A stretch of DNA of 64,000 nucleotides from Desulfuromonas sp. DDH964 (GTDB lineage Bacteria; Desulfobacterota; Desulfuromonadia; Desulfuromonadales; DDH964), in contig NZ_CP015080.1 in assembly GCF_001611275.1 (NCBI RefSeq), positions 868,001-932,000 of the forward strand, given 5' to 3'. Within the stretch, counting starts at the first letter, position 1. Each line of letters opens with the position of its first letter. Made by a program: the position numbers and the translations under genes. The notes beneath the pieces were generated by a model that was given only the letters and a program-made list of their open reading frames with translations, searched no databases and was not told where the DNA came from. Below, one piece after another: positions 1 through 7,170 of this stretch.

Positions 1-148
1 CGCGGCGGATGGCCGCGGCATCTTCGCCCCCGGCGTCGGGGTGGTGCCGTCGCACCAACTGGTGGTAGCGACGGCGGATTTCGGCTAGGCTCGCCCGTTC
101 TCCGAGTTCAAGGGTGCCTAGCGCCTGGACCAATTCCTGAAAATTCAT
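1..148 (-). CDS. J-domain (DnaJ-like) protein, N-terminal fragment
   Basis: Reverse-strand reading from the ATG at 148 gives about 49 residues before the window edge cuts the gene. The fragment contains the J-domain helix II pattern (RRRYHQLVRRHHPD) with the HPD tripeptide at residues 36-38, which stimulates Hsp70 ATPase activity. The J-domain lies at the extreme N-terminus, as in DnaJ and many specialised co-chaperones. A GGGAG-like ribosome site precedes the start. The short linker after HPD (AGGEDAA) differs from classic DnaJ, so a specialised J-protein is as likely as DnaJ itself. The rest of the gene lies outside the window, so its other domains cannot be judged. Confidence 0.75.
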   Translation of the reverse strand, partial: MNFQELVQALGTLELGERASLAEIRRRYHQLVRRHHPDAGGEDAAAIRR

Positions 149-347
149 TTCCGGCTCCCGGTGCGAGTTTAGAACGACCGATTGCCACTGTTACCACGTT
201 TAATGGTGGTGGACAATGCCACCGGCGGTTGGTTGCGAACGGTGTTATACTTTTTCGGGTAAAAATTACCTTGACGGACGTTTTTCGAGTGCTAGCATGG
301 TGACCGGTTGCTCCAGGGTGGTTCAACCCCAAATCAGGAGAATAGTC

Positions 348-527
348 ATGGAAAATCTTTGGAAACTGCGCGACATAGGTTACCGCGTCAACGACCTCGG
401 TGACCGTGCCGAGTACGACCTGCTGCTGCGGCGTTTTCACGACGAGGAAAAGGTCAGCAACATGCGCAACCTCCTCTATGGCAACGCGAGTCTCGCCGCG
501 GGCGAGAAAGACAAAAAGCCCGGCTGA
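348..527 (+). CDS. Small hypothetical protein, 59 aa
   Basis: A short ORF preceded by a clear AGGAG ribosome site ten bases upstream of the ATG. The 59-residue product is charged and soluble. It has a helical, R/D/E/L-rich centre (DRAEYDLLLRRFHDEEK) and a lysine-rich tail. There is no signal peptide, cysteine motif or membrane segment. A longer in-frame start at 216 is possible, but it lacks a ribosome site and would add residues of poor composition. The gene is divergent from the J-domain gene, and a strong hairpin follows it. I do not recognise a family. The translation signal and coding-like composition are the only support. Confidence 0.6.
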   Translation: MENLWKLRDIGYRVNDLGDRAEYDLLLRRFHDEEKVSNMRNLLYGNASLAAGEKDKKPG

Positions 528-553
528 CCTTCTGCGCGTCACCACTCCGCTTC

Positions 554-586
554 GAAACGCCTCCGGCCCCTCGCCGGTGGCGTTTC
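554..586 (+). terminator. Strong hairpin after the 59-aa gene
   Basis: Arms 554-567 and 573-586 pair over 14 positions with one T-T mismatch, around a five-base loop. There is no U-run after it, so it may be a weak or Rho-assisted terminator, or an mRNA 3' stabiliser, in front of ilvE. Confidence 0.4.
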
Positions 587-680
587 GCGTTGGCGCTCAA
601 TGCTCCTTGCCAGGGTGGGTGGTTGTATGCTAAATAATCTGACCCGTTGCTCCCATCCTGTTGTCTCCGGAGGTCGCCCC

Positions 681-1745
681 ATGGAACTGCAGATTCTGCC
701 TGTCACCGCACCCAAACCCCCGCTCGCGGATGAATCGAAGCTTGCCTTCGGCAAGCAGTTCACCGATCGCATGCTGGTCATGGAGTATGCCACCGGCAAA
801 GGGTGGCATACGGCGCGCATCCAGCCCTACGGTCCTTTCAGCCTCGACCCGGCGGCCGCGGTATTGCATTACGCCCAGGAGATTTTCGAAGGGCTGAAGG
901 CCTTTCGCCGTCCCGACGGCAACATTGCCCTCTTCCGCCCGGCCGACAACGTCTCCCGCTTCAATCGCAGCGCCGAGCGGATGTGCATGCCGCAGGTCGA
1001 CCCCGGTTTTTTCCTCGATGCCATCAAGCAGCTGGTAAAGCTCGAGTCGGGTTGGGTGCCGCGCAGCGAGGGGACCAGCCTCTACATCCGGCCGACGATG
1101 ATTGCCGTCGACCCCTACCTCGGGGTCCGGCCGGCCGATACCTACCTCTGTTATGTCATCCTCTCGCCGGTGGGGGCCTACTACAAGGGCGGGTTCAGTC
1201 CGGTGAAGATCTGGATCAGTGATGAATATGTCCGCTCGGCCCCGGGTGGGACCGGCGAGGCCAAAACCGGCGGCAATTACGCTGCCAGCCTGCGGGCGTC
1301 GATGGAAGCTGCCGAGCATGGCTTTGACCAGGTGCTCTGGCTCGATGCGGTACACCGCAAATATGTCGAGGAAGTGGGCAGTATGAATATCTGCTTTCTC
1401 TACGACGGCAAGGTGGTTACCTCGCCCCTTAAGGGGACCATTCTCGACGGCATTACCCGTCGCTCGATTCTTACCCTGGTCAAGGAGATGGGCTACCAGG
1501 TCGAAGAGCGGGCGCTCTCCATTGGTGAGATCCTGGACGGCGCGGAAAGCGGCCGGCTCACCGAGGCCTTCGGTACCGGTACTGCGGCAGTGGTTTCACC
1601 GGTCGGCCAGTTTACCTACCGCGAGCGCACCGCGACCCTGGGTGGCGGCGCGGCCGGCGAATTGACCATGAAGCTGTTCAATACCCTCACCGGCATCCAG
1701 TATGGGCGGCTTCCTGACCCCCACGGCTGGGTGACGCTGCTTTAG
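681..1745 (+). CDS. ilvE: Branched-chain amino acid aminotransferase
   Basis: A fold-type IV PLP enzyme that performs the last step of valine, leucine and isoleucine synthesis by transferring the amino group from glutamate to the 2-oxo acid. The product is 354 aa, the usual length. The ATG at 681 is chosen because CGGAGG lies at 668-673; an upstream in-frame start at 600 lacks this. The PLP lysine is Lys195 in AKTGGNYAAS. The pattern EEVGSMNICF, followed by SPLKGTILDGITR, is typical of the longer BCAT group that includes mitochondrial and Bacillus-type enzymes. The gene stands alone, 17 kb from the leuCD-ilvBND operon that makes its substrates. A strong terminator follows. Confidence 0.95.
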   Translation: MELQILPVTAPKPPLADESKLAFGKQFTDRMLVMEYATGKGWHTARIQPYGPFSLDPAAAVLHYAQEIFEGLKAFRRPDGNIALFRPADNVSRFNRSAERMCMPQVDPGFFLDAIKQLVKLESGWVPRSEGTSLYIRPTMIAVDPYLGVRPADTYLCYVILSPVGAYYKGGFSPVKIWISDEYVRSAPGGTGEAKTGGNYAASLRASMEAAEHGFDQVLWLDAVHRKYVEEVGSMNICFLYDGKVVTSPLKGTILDGITRRSILTLVKEMGYQVEERALSIGEILDGAESGRLTEAFGTGTAAVVSPVGQFTYRERTATLGGGAAGELTMKLFNTLTGIQYGRLPDPHGWVTLL

Positions 1746-1763
1746 GCGGGTCGATATAACTGT

Positions 1764-1806
1764 AATGCAAAAAGCCCCCGTCGAGCCGACGGGGGCTTTT
1801 TGCATT
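1764..1806. terminator. Bidirectional rho-independent terminator
   Basis: Perfect 20-base arms (1764-1783 and 1787-1806) with an AGC loop. Runs of A on the left and T on the right let it serve both ilvE and the convergent receiver gene. Confidence 0.92.
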
Positions 1807-1847
1807 TTCTGCGGTTCCCTGTGCCGTCGAAGATTGACCTGCGCCGG

Positions 1848-2297
1848 CTAGGCGGTATCGGTTTCCCTTTCCTGGAGCTTTTCAAGGGGGAGAAGTTTGC
1901 GGCCGGCGGGGATGTTCTTCTCGCAGTCCCTGATCCAGTCGAGCAGGGTGTTCAGCTTTATTGGTTTACGCAGGAGTCGACAACCCAGAGCGCGGAATTC
2001 GTCCTCCTGTTCCGGGGTCAGTGCGGCGGAGAGGACCGCTTTGTTGGCGGACGGGACCTGACACCCCATCTCCAGCTGGTGGCGAACCAGCTCCAGGCCG
2101 TTCATCGAAGTCATCCTCATGTCGGTGATGATGATATCGGCGCAGGCAAATTCCCCGGGACACTTGCATCGGTCGGCTGAGACCAGGGCGCAGGTTGCAG
2201 GGGAGGCGAATTCATGCACCTCAAACCCCTTCCCGCGCAGGAAGATGCAGAAAAGGGTGCGCGTGTCCCTGTCGTCTTCAAACAAAAGGATGCGCAT
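1848..2297 (-). CDS. Stand-alone response regulator receiver protein
   Basis: A CheY-like receiver domain occupies nearly all of the 149-residue product, with no output domain. The acidic pocket is E7-D8-D9, the phospho-acceptor is Asp59 in DIIITDMRM, the switch residue is Ser90 (AVLSA), and the conserved lysine is Lys111 in RKPIKL. An extra stretch with several cysteines (residues 36-52) sits between the second helix and the third strand and is unusual. It could pass phosphate or act by protein-protein binding. No histidine kinase gene lies nearby, so the partner is unknown. It is convergent with ilvE and shares its terminator. Confidence 0.85.
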   Translation of the reverse strand: MRILLFEDDRDTRTLFCIFLRGKGFEVHEFASPATCALVSADRCKCPGEFACADIIITDMRMTSMNGLELVRHQLEMGCQVPSANKAVLSAALTPEQEDEFRALGCRLLRKPIKLNTLLDWIRDCEKNIPAGRKLLPLEKLQERETDTA

Positions 2298-2401
2298 GGC
2301 GATATCCGCTTCCCGTTAGCCGCTGGTGAGCGAGTGCAATTCCCGCCGCTGCCGCAAGGGAGGCCGGGGGCAGCTCGCCGATTTGTCGGGGGTAGGGCGA
2401 A

Positions 2402-2518
2402 TTAAAGGTCTTTGCGGCGCGGCTCGCCGGGGTCCCCTTGCAAGAGGTGGTGAATGACCAGACCGAGAATCACGGCCAGGGCGCCAAGCGAGGCGGCAAC
2501 GATGTATCCAAAAAGCAT
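2402..2518 (-). CDS. 38-aa single-pass membrane protein
   Basis: This very short ORF starts with ATG at 2518 and has an excellent GGAGGGGAG ribosome site just upstream. The product has one hydrophobic segment (about residues 3-25, alanine/leucine/valine/isoleucine rich) and a short positively charged tail ending GEPRRKDL. That is typical of small helper subunits such as KdpF- or CydX-like peptides, though it matches none that I can name. It lies between the receiver gene (same strand) and the divergent amt gene. Coding is supported by the ribosome site, the clean transmembrane pattern and the charged tail. Function is unknown. Confidence 0.65.
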   Translation of the reverse strand: MLFGYIVAASLGALAVILGLVIHHLLQGDPGEPRRKDL

Positions 2519-2688
2519 AAGGTCTCCCCTCCTATAGATGAGCTCCTCTTATAACAGCCCGTTCTGACAATTCTCTCACCGCCGTTCCCGCCCGGCTGGC
2601 AGGCAGCTGTGCCGAAAAATTGGGCACCAGGTCCGGCCGGCTGGCGGTAAATATCTCCAGGTATCCGAAAATTAAAGAGAAACAGTGG

Positions 2689-2704
2689 TGGCACGCCGCT
2701 TGCT
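2689..2704 (+). promoter_or_regulatory. Sigma-54 promoter for amt
   Basis: TGGCAC-N5-TTGCT matches the -24/-12 consensus exactly, with GG and GC twelve bases apart. It lies 68 bases before the amt start, so amt is probably activated by an NtrC-type enhancer-binding protein when nitrogen is short. Confidence 0.88.
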
Positions 2705-2771
2705 GAAGTGTTGAGGGAGGAGGTTTGCTGCAAGGGTGCAGCCGTCCTGACTTCAACGCGGAGGCCTGATC

Positions 2772-4046
2772 ATGAAAAAAATATCGGTTTCGTTGCCACT
2801 CCTGCTTGCCGGATTGCTGCTCGCCCCGTTGCCGGCCTTTGCCGGGGATCTCCTGAGCGCGGGAGATACCGCCTGGATGCTGGTCTCCTCGGCCCTGGTC
2901 CTGGTGATGTTACCGGGCCTGGCCCTTTTCTATGGCGGAATGGTGCGCTCGAAGAATGTTCTCTCCACGACCATGCACACCTTTGCCGCGATGGCGATCA
3001 TCGGCGTGCAGTGGGTTGTCCTCGGTTACACCCTGGCCTTCGGCGGTGCCGGCGCCTTTATCGGCGGCCTCGACCACCTGCTATTGAATGGCATCACGCC
3101 CGATTCCCTCTCCGGCTCCATCCCGACCTACGTCTTTGTCATGTTCCAGGGGATGTTCGCCATCATTACCCCGGCGCTGATCTCCGGGGCGGTGGCCGAG
3201 CGGATGAAATTCTCGACCTACTGCGTCTTTATTCTCCTCTGGGGAATCCTGGTCTACGACCCGCTCTGTCATTGGGTCTGGGGTGAAGGGGGCTGGCTGC
3301 TGTCGCTGGGTGCCCTCGATTTTGCCGGCGGGACCGTCGTCCATCTCTCCTCGGGAATTTCCGCTCTGGTTCTGACCCTCTTTCTCGGCAAGCGCAAGGG
3401 GTACCCCCACGAGCGGATGGCGCCGCATAACCTGCCGATGACCCTGCTCGGGGCCGGCCTGCTCTGGTTCGGCTGGTTTGGCTTTAATGCCGGCAGTGCC
3501 CTCAGCGCCGGGGGAAGTGCGGCCCTCGCCTTTACCACCACGCAGACGGCCGCCGCCGCGGGAGCCCTCTCCTGGATGCTGGTCGAGTGGATCAGAGCCG
3601 GCAAGCCGAGCGCCCTGGGCGCCGCCTCGGGGGTGGTCGCCGGGCTGGTGGTGATTACGCCGGCGGCCGGGTTCGTCACGCCAGCCGCGGCGCTGGTGAT
3701 GGGTCTGCTCGCGGGGGGGGTCTGTTACGGCGGGGTGATGCTCAAGCACAAACTTGGTTACGATGATTCCCTGGATGCCTTCGGGGTTCATGGGGTCGGC
3801 GGCGCTTTCGGCGCCCTTGCGACCGGGGTCTTTGCCAGCGTCGGTGCCAGCGGCCTGCTGGCCGGCAATAGCCATCAGCTCTGGGTCCAAATCATCGGCG
3901 TGGTGGCTGCCGGCGCCTACGCTGTGGTCGTGACCGCCGTGCTCCTGGTGGTCCTCAAGGCGACCATGGGATTGCGGGTCGAGAAAGACGAGGAAGTCAT
4001 GGGCCTCGATCAATCCGCGCATTCCGAGGCGGGTTACAATATCTGA
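2772..4046 (+). CDS. amt: Ammonium transporter Amt
   Basis: An Amt/MEP/Rh-family channel that brings ammonium across the inner membrane. The 424-residue product begins with a cleavable signal peptide (about residues 1-24, ending PAFAG), as many bacterial Amt proteins do, followed by about eleven membrane helices. The twin pore histidines are visible as His191 (GGTVVHLSSG) and His340 (DAFGVHGVGG). GGAGG lies at 2760-2764. A sigma-54 promoter precedes the gene and a strong terminator follows, so it is a single-gene unit. No glnK/glnB regulator gene is adjacent, which differs from the common glnK-amtB pairing. The glutamate synthase operon just downstream would use the imported ammonium through glutamine. 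Confidence 0.96.
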   Translation: MKKISVSLPLLLAGLLLAPLPAFAGDLLSAGDTAWMLVSSALVLVMLPGLALFYGGMVRSKNVLSTTMHTFAAMAIIGVQWVVLGYTLAFGGAGAFIGGLDHLLLNGITPDSLSGSIPTYVFVMFQGMFAIITPALISGAVAERMKFSTYCVFILLWGILVYDPLCHWVWGEGGWLLSLGALDFAGGTVVHLSSGISALVLTLFLGKRKGYPHERMAPHNLPMTLLGAGLLWFGWFGFNAGSALSAGGSAALAFTTTQTAAAAGALSWMLVEWIRAGKPSALGAASGVVAGLVVITPAAGFVTPAAALVMGLLAGGVCYGGVMLKHKLGYDDSLDAFGVHGVGGAFGALATGVFASVGASGLLAGNSHQLWVQIIGVVAAGAYAVVVTAVLLVVLKATMGLRVEKDEEVMGLDQSAHSEAGYNI

Positions 4047-4068
4047 TCCGGTCAGAGATCGGGCTGAA

Positions 4069-4097
4069 AGGCAGCGCCGCGCGGCGCTGCCTTTTTT
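4069..4097 (+). terminator. Rho-independent terminator of amt
   Basis: A perfect 24-base palindrome (4069-4092) is followed by a run of six T residues. Confidence 0.9.
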
Positions 4098-4266
4098 GTG
4101 TGCCAAAGGTACTCAAGTGAGTTTTTGGGCGCGGGTTAGGCGGCTCCTGGGAGGGGGGGGGAGTTCCCGGAACAGGCCTGCACGTAAGCGAAAACATATT
4201 GAAAAAATAGCGGAAATCCATTAATGGCGTGATTAAATTGTGGGGCCCGGGAAGGGGATGAGAAAT

Positions 4267-4282
4267 TGGTACCAGGTTTGCA
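4267..4282 (+). promoter_or_regulatory. Sigma-54 promoter for the glutamate synthase operon
   Basis: TGGTAC-N5-TTGCA differs from the consensus at one position and keeps the -24 GG and -12 GC with correct spacing. It lies 60 bases before the first glutamate synthase gene and mirrors the amt promoter. Confidence 0.78.
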
Positions 4283-4342
4283 AAAGATCTGTCCGCCCGC
4301 GCGTTTCATCCGCGGGACATCAACTTTGTGGAGGTAATGGCC

Positions 4343-5449
4343 ATGTGTCGCATCGGCGCCATCAAGAGCCTTAACTATGTACATCCGAGCCAGGCCCTGC
4401 TGCTTATGCAGTCGCAGCAAAAAGGGCATGACAACTCGGGGTTCGCCATGGTCATGCACGACCTCGGCGGGATCTTCGAAGGCTACAAGCATCTTCCCAC
4501 GCTGTCGCTGGCCTGCACCGACGAAGGGCTGAAGATCGCTGAAGATATGCTGCATGCCGCCGGCTTTCAGCGCGTGCTGCAGTGGGTGCCGGATACCAGT
4601 CAGCAGCCGGGTCTCGATATCATCGCCATGCCCAACTACGTCTTCGAGACCTTCGACTATCCGAAGCACTACAAGAAGGCGGAAGCCAAGGAGAAGGAGG
4701 ACCTCCTTCTCGACATGCGCCTGAAGCTGCGCAAGGCGCTGGAGAAGGACGAGCTCGGCTTCGTCTATTCTTTCTGGCCCGACGTGCTGACCCTCAAGGA
4801 GATCGGCGACCCGAAGGATATCGGCACCTACTTCAACCTCTGGGAGCCGGACACCAAGTTCACCGCCAAGGTGATCACCGCCCAGTGCCGGCAGAATACC
4901 AACTATGACATCGTCCGCTACGCCGCCCACCCCTTCTTCCTGCAGGGGTACACCGCGCTGGCCAACGGCGAGAATACCTTCTACCTGAAAAACGTCGAAT
5001 ACCAGCGCAAGCTGCATCGCGGCTACATCGGCTTTGAATCCGATTCGCAGTGCTTCCTCTACACCCTGCACTACGTCCACCGCGAGCTCGGCTGGCCCCT
5101 CTCCTACTTCAAGCATGTCATCACCCCGCTCCCCTTCGAGGAGATCGGCAAGCGGGAAGACCAGGCCTCGCTGCTGGCTATTCGCCAGTCGCTGGCGCAC
5201 CTGGAGATCAACGGCCCCAATACGATTATCGGTGTGTTGCCGGACAATACGCTCTTTACCTGCTGCGACGCCAAGAAGCTGCGGCCGGTGGTGATCGGCC
5301 GTTCGGCGGAGATGGTGGTCTTCTCCTCCGAGGTCTGCGGAGTCAACGAGATCCTCCCCGACCGTGACTGGGAGACCGACATTTACCCGCACGAGCGCGA
5401 AGTGGTGGCGATCGACAGCAGTCTGGAGGTGCACAGATGGAAACAATGA
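4343..5449 (+). CDS. Glutamate synthase, glutamine amidotransferase subunit (split GOGAT)
   Basis: A class II (Ntn) glutamine amidotransferase domain that releases ammonia from glutamine for glutamate synthase. The start at 4343 is chosen so that Cys follows the initiator Met (MCRIGA). This class needs an N-terminal Cys2 nucleophile after Met removal, and GGAGG at 4330-4334 is well spaced for it. Further family signs are the HDNSGFAMVMHDLGG stretch and the RYAAHPFF region. The domain is a separate 368-aa protein instead of the N-terminus of a 1500-aa GltB, as in archaeal-type split enzymes. The next gene overlaps by 13 bases. The function of the complex depends on the two following subunits. 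Confidence 0.88.
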   Translation: MCRIGAIKSLNYVHPSQALLLMQSQQKGHDNSGFAMVMHDLGGIFEGYKHLPTLSLACTDEGLKIAEDMLHAAGFQRVLQWVPDTSQQPGLDIIAMPNYVFETFDYPKHYKKAEAKEKEDLLLDMRLKLRKALEKDELGFVYSFWPDVLTLKEIGDPKDIGTYFNLWEPDTKFTAKVITAQCRQNTNYDIVRYAAHPFFLQGYTALANGENTFYLKNVEYQRKLHRGYIGFESDSQCFLYTLHYVHRELGWPLSYFKHVITPLPFEEIGKREDQASLLAIRQSLAHLEINGPNTIIGVLPDNTLFTCCDAKKLRPVVIGRSAEMVVFSSEVCGVNEILPDRDWETDIYPHEREVVAIDSSLEVHRWKQ

Positions 5450-7080
5450 AAGTGAACGACATCACCGCCAACGACCTGCCGTGGAAGATCCGTTACGACG
5501 CCAGCCGCTGCACCCTCTGTGGCTCCTGCGTCGCCGCCTGTTCCTTCCGCGCCATTATTCCCAAGGTCGAGCGGCGTCGGATGGTTTTTTCTGAGGGGGA
5601 TTTTCCCGAGCCGAAGCAGCGCTTCAGTGCGGTGCCGGTGATCCGCCAGGCCCATTCGATCAAGAACTACTGCCGCGGTTGCGGCATCTGCGAAAAGGTC
5701 TGCCCCAACGACGCCATCGGTCCGGTGCGCAACGTCGACTCGCGTCATCCCATCGTCACCCGCTGCCTCGGTGGCGACTCGATCAAGCGCGGCGGGCGCA
5801 AAAACCTTGAGGGGACCACGCGCACCCTCGACCGGCTCCGGGTCGGCCGCATTTCGCAGATGACCGACCCCTCCCTCGACGCCCAGCGCCACACCTTCGA
5901 CATGCTCGCCCCCTTCGGGCGTATCCTGCCGTCGCGCAAGCTGCCACTGGGGGTGAGCCCCGAAGGGCTGCTGCAGGCGGACGGCCAGACCCCGCCGGTG
6001 CACTGGATCTACCCGGTGATAATCGGCGACATGTCGATCGGCGCCCTCTCCTGGCGGATGTGGGAGGCGGTGGCGATGGCGGTTGCCTACCTCAACGAGG
6101 AGTGCGGCCTGCCGGTGCGGATGTGCTCCGGCGAGGGGGGGGTGCCGGTCAAGCTGCTGAAATCGAAATATCTCAAGTACATGATTCTGCAGATCGCATC
6201 CGGCCACTTCGGCTGGAACCGGATCGCCAAGGCGATGCCGCACATGATCGAGGACCCCGCCGGGGTGCTGATCAAGATCGGCCAGGGGGCCAAGCCCGGT
6301 GACGGCGGCCTGCTGATGGCGCAGAAAGTGGCCGAGCATATCCAGGCGATCCGCGGCGTCCCCAAGGCCGACCTCCTCTCGCCCCCCAACCACCAGGGGC
6401 TCTACTCCATCGAGGAGAGCGTGCAGAAGATGTTCCTCTCCTTCAACGCCGCCTTCAAGTTCCGGGTGCCGGTGGCAATCAAGGTGGCGGCCTCGGCGAC
6501 CAGCGTCAGCGTCTTCAACAACCTGGTGCGCGACCCCTACAACATCGTCGGCGGCTTCTTCGTCGACGGCATCGACGGTGGCACCGGTGCCGCCCACGAG
6601 GTCTCCCTCGACCATACCGGCCACCCCATCGTCTCCAAGCTGCGCGACTGCTACCTCGCCGCCGTCAACCAGGGGCGCCAGGGGCAGATTCCGCTCTGGG
6701 CCGCCGGGGGGCTGGGGAAGACCGGCGATCTCGCCGCCGACGCCTTCAAGATGATCTGCCTCGGCGCCAACGGCGTCTTCACCGGCAAGCTGATCCTGCA
6801 GATGGCCGGCTGCGTCGGCAACGAGATGGGGCGCTGCAACGCCTGCAACACCGGCCTCTGTCCGGTCGGCATTACCACCCAGGAGCCGGCGCTGGTGCAC
6901 CGCTTCGACGTCGACCGCGCGGCGCAGAACATCGTCAACTACTTCCTGGCGATGGACCAGGAGCTGAAGAAGCTGATGGCCCCCATCGGCAACTCCTCGC
7001 TCCCCGTCGGCCGTGCCGACGCCCTGGTCGCCACCGACCGGGCGGTCGCCGAGCGGCTGCAGATTCAGTATGTTTGCTGA
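5437..7080 (+). CDS. gltB: Glutamate synthase, FMN/synthase subunit with ferredoxin domain
   Basis: The central synthase domain combines 2-oxoglutarate with ammonia on FMN to form glutamate. The N-terminus carries two [4Fe-4S] motifs, CTLCGSCVAAC and CRGCGICEKVC, before the flavin barrel. The barrel shows GDMSIGALSW, a GEGG motif, KPGDGG and DGIDGGTGAAH. The [3Fe-4S] motif CNACNTGLC lies near the C-terminus. The length of 547 aa fits the archaeal-type enzyme with an appended ferredoxin. The ATG at 5437 has GGAGG seven bases upstream and overlaps the previous stop. A second in-frame ATG at 5446 is less well spaced. Electrons probably come from the flavoprotein encoded next. Confidence 0.93.
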   Translation: METMKVNDITANDLPWKIRYDASRCTLCGSCVAACSFRAIIPKVERRRMVFSEGDFPEPKQRFSAVPVIRQAHSIKNYCRGCGICEKVCPNDAIGPVRNVDSRHPIVTRCLGGDSIKRGGRKNLEGTTRTLDRLRVGRISQMTDPSLDAQRHTFDMLAPFGRILPSRKLPLGVSPEGLLQADGQTPPVHWIYPVIIGDMSIGALSWRMWEAVAMAVAYLNEECGLPVRMCSGEGGVPVKLLKSKYLKYMILQIASGHFGWNRIAKAMPHMIEDPAGVLIKIGQGAKPGDGGLLMAQKVAEHIQAIRGVPKADLLSPPNHQGLYSIEESVQKMFLSFNAAFKFRVPVAIKVAASATSVSVFNNLVRDPYNIVGGFFVDGIDGGTGAAHEVSLDHTGHPIVSKLRDCYLAAVNQGRQGQIPLWAAGGLGKTGDLAADAFKMICLGANGVFTGKLILQMAGCVGNEMGRCNACNTGLCPVGITTQEPALVHRFDVDRAAQNIVNYFLAMDQELKKLMAPIGNSSLPVGRADALVATDRAVAERLQIQYVC

Positions 7081-7089
7081 CGCAAACCA

Positions 7090-7155
7090 GTTTTGAATTT
7101 TGAATTCGAAATTTTGAATTCAATTCAAAATCCAAAATTCGTAATTCAAAATTTT
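7090..7155. repeat. AT-rich inverted/tandem repeat between GOGAT genes
   Basis: Short units of the TTTTGAATT / AATTCAAAA type are repeated on the left and mirrored on the right. They form a long imperfect hairpin in an otherwise GC-rich operon. It does not resemble a terminator and sits just before the next ribosome site. Confidence 0.75.
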
Positions 7156-7170
7156 CTTTGAGGTTTCGAT

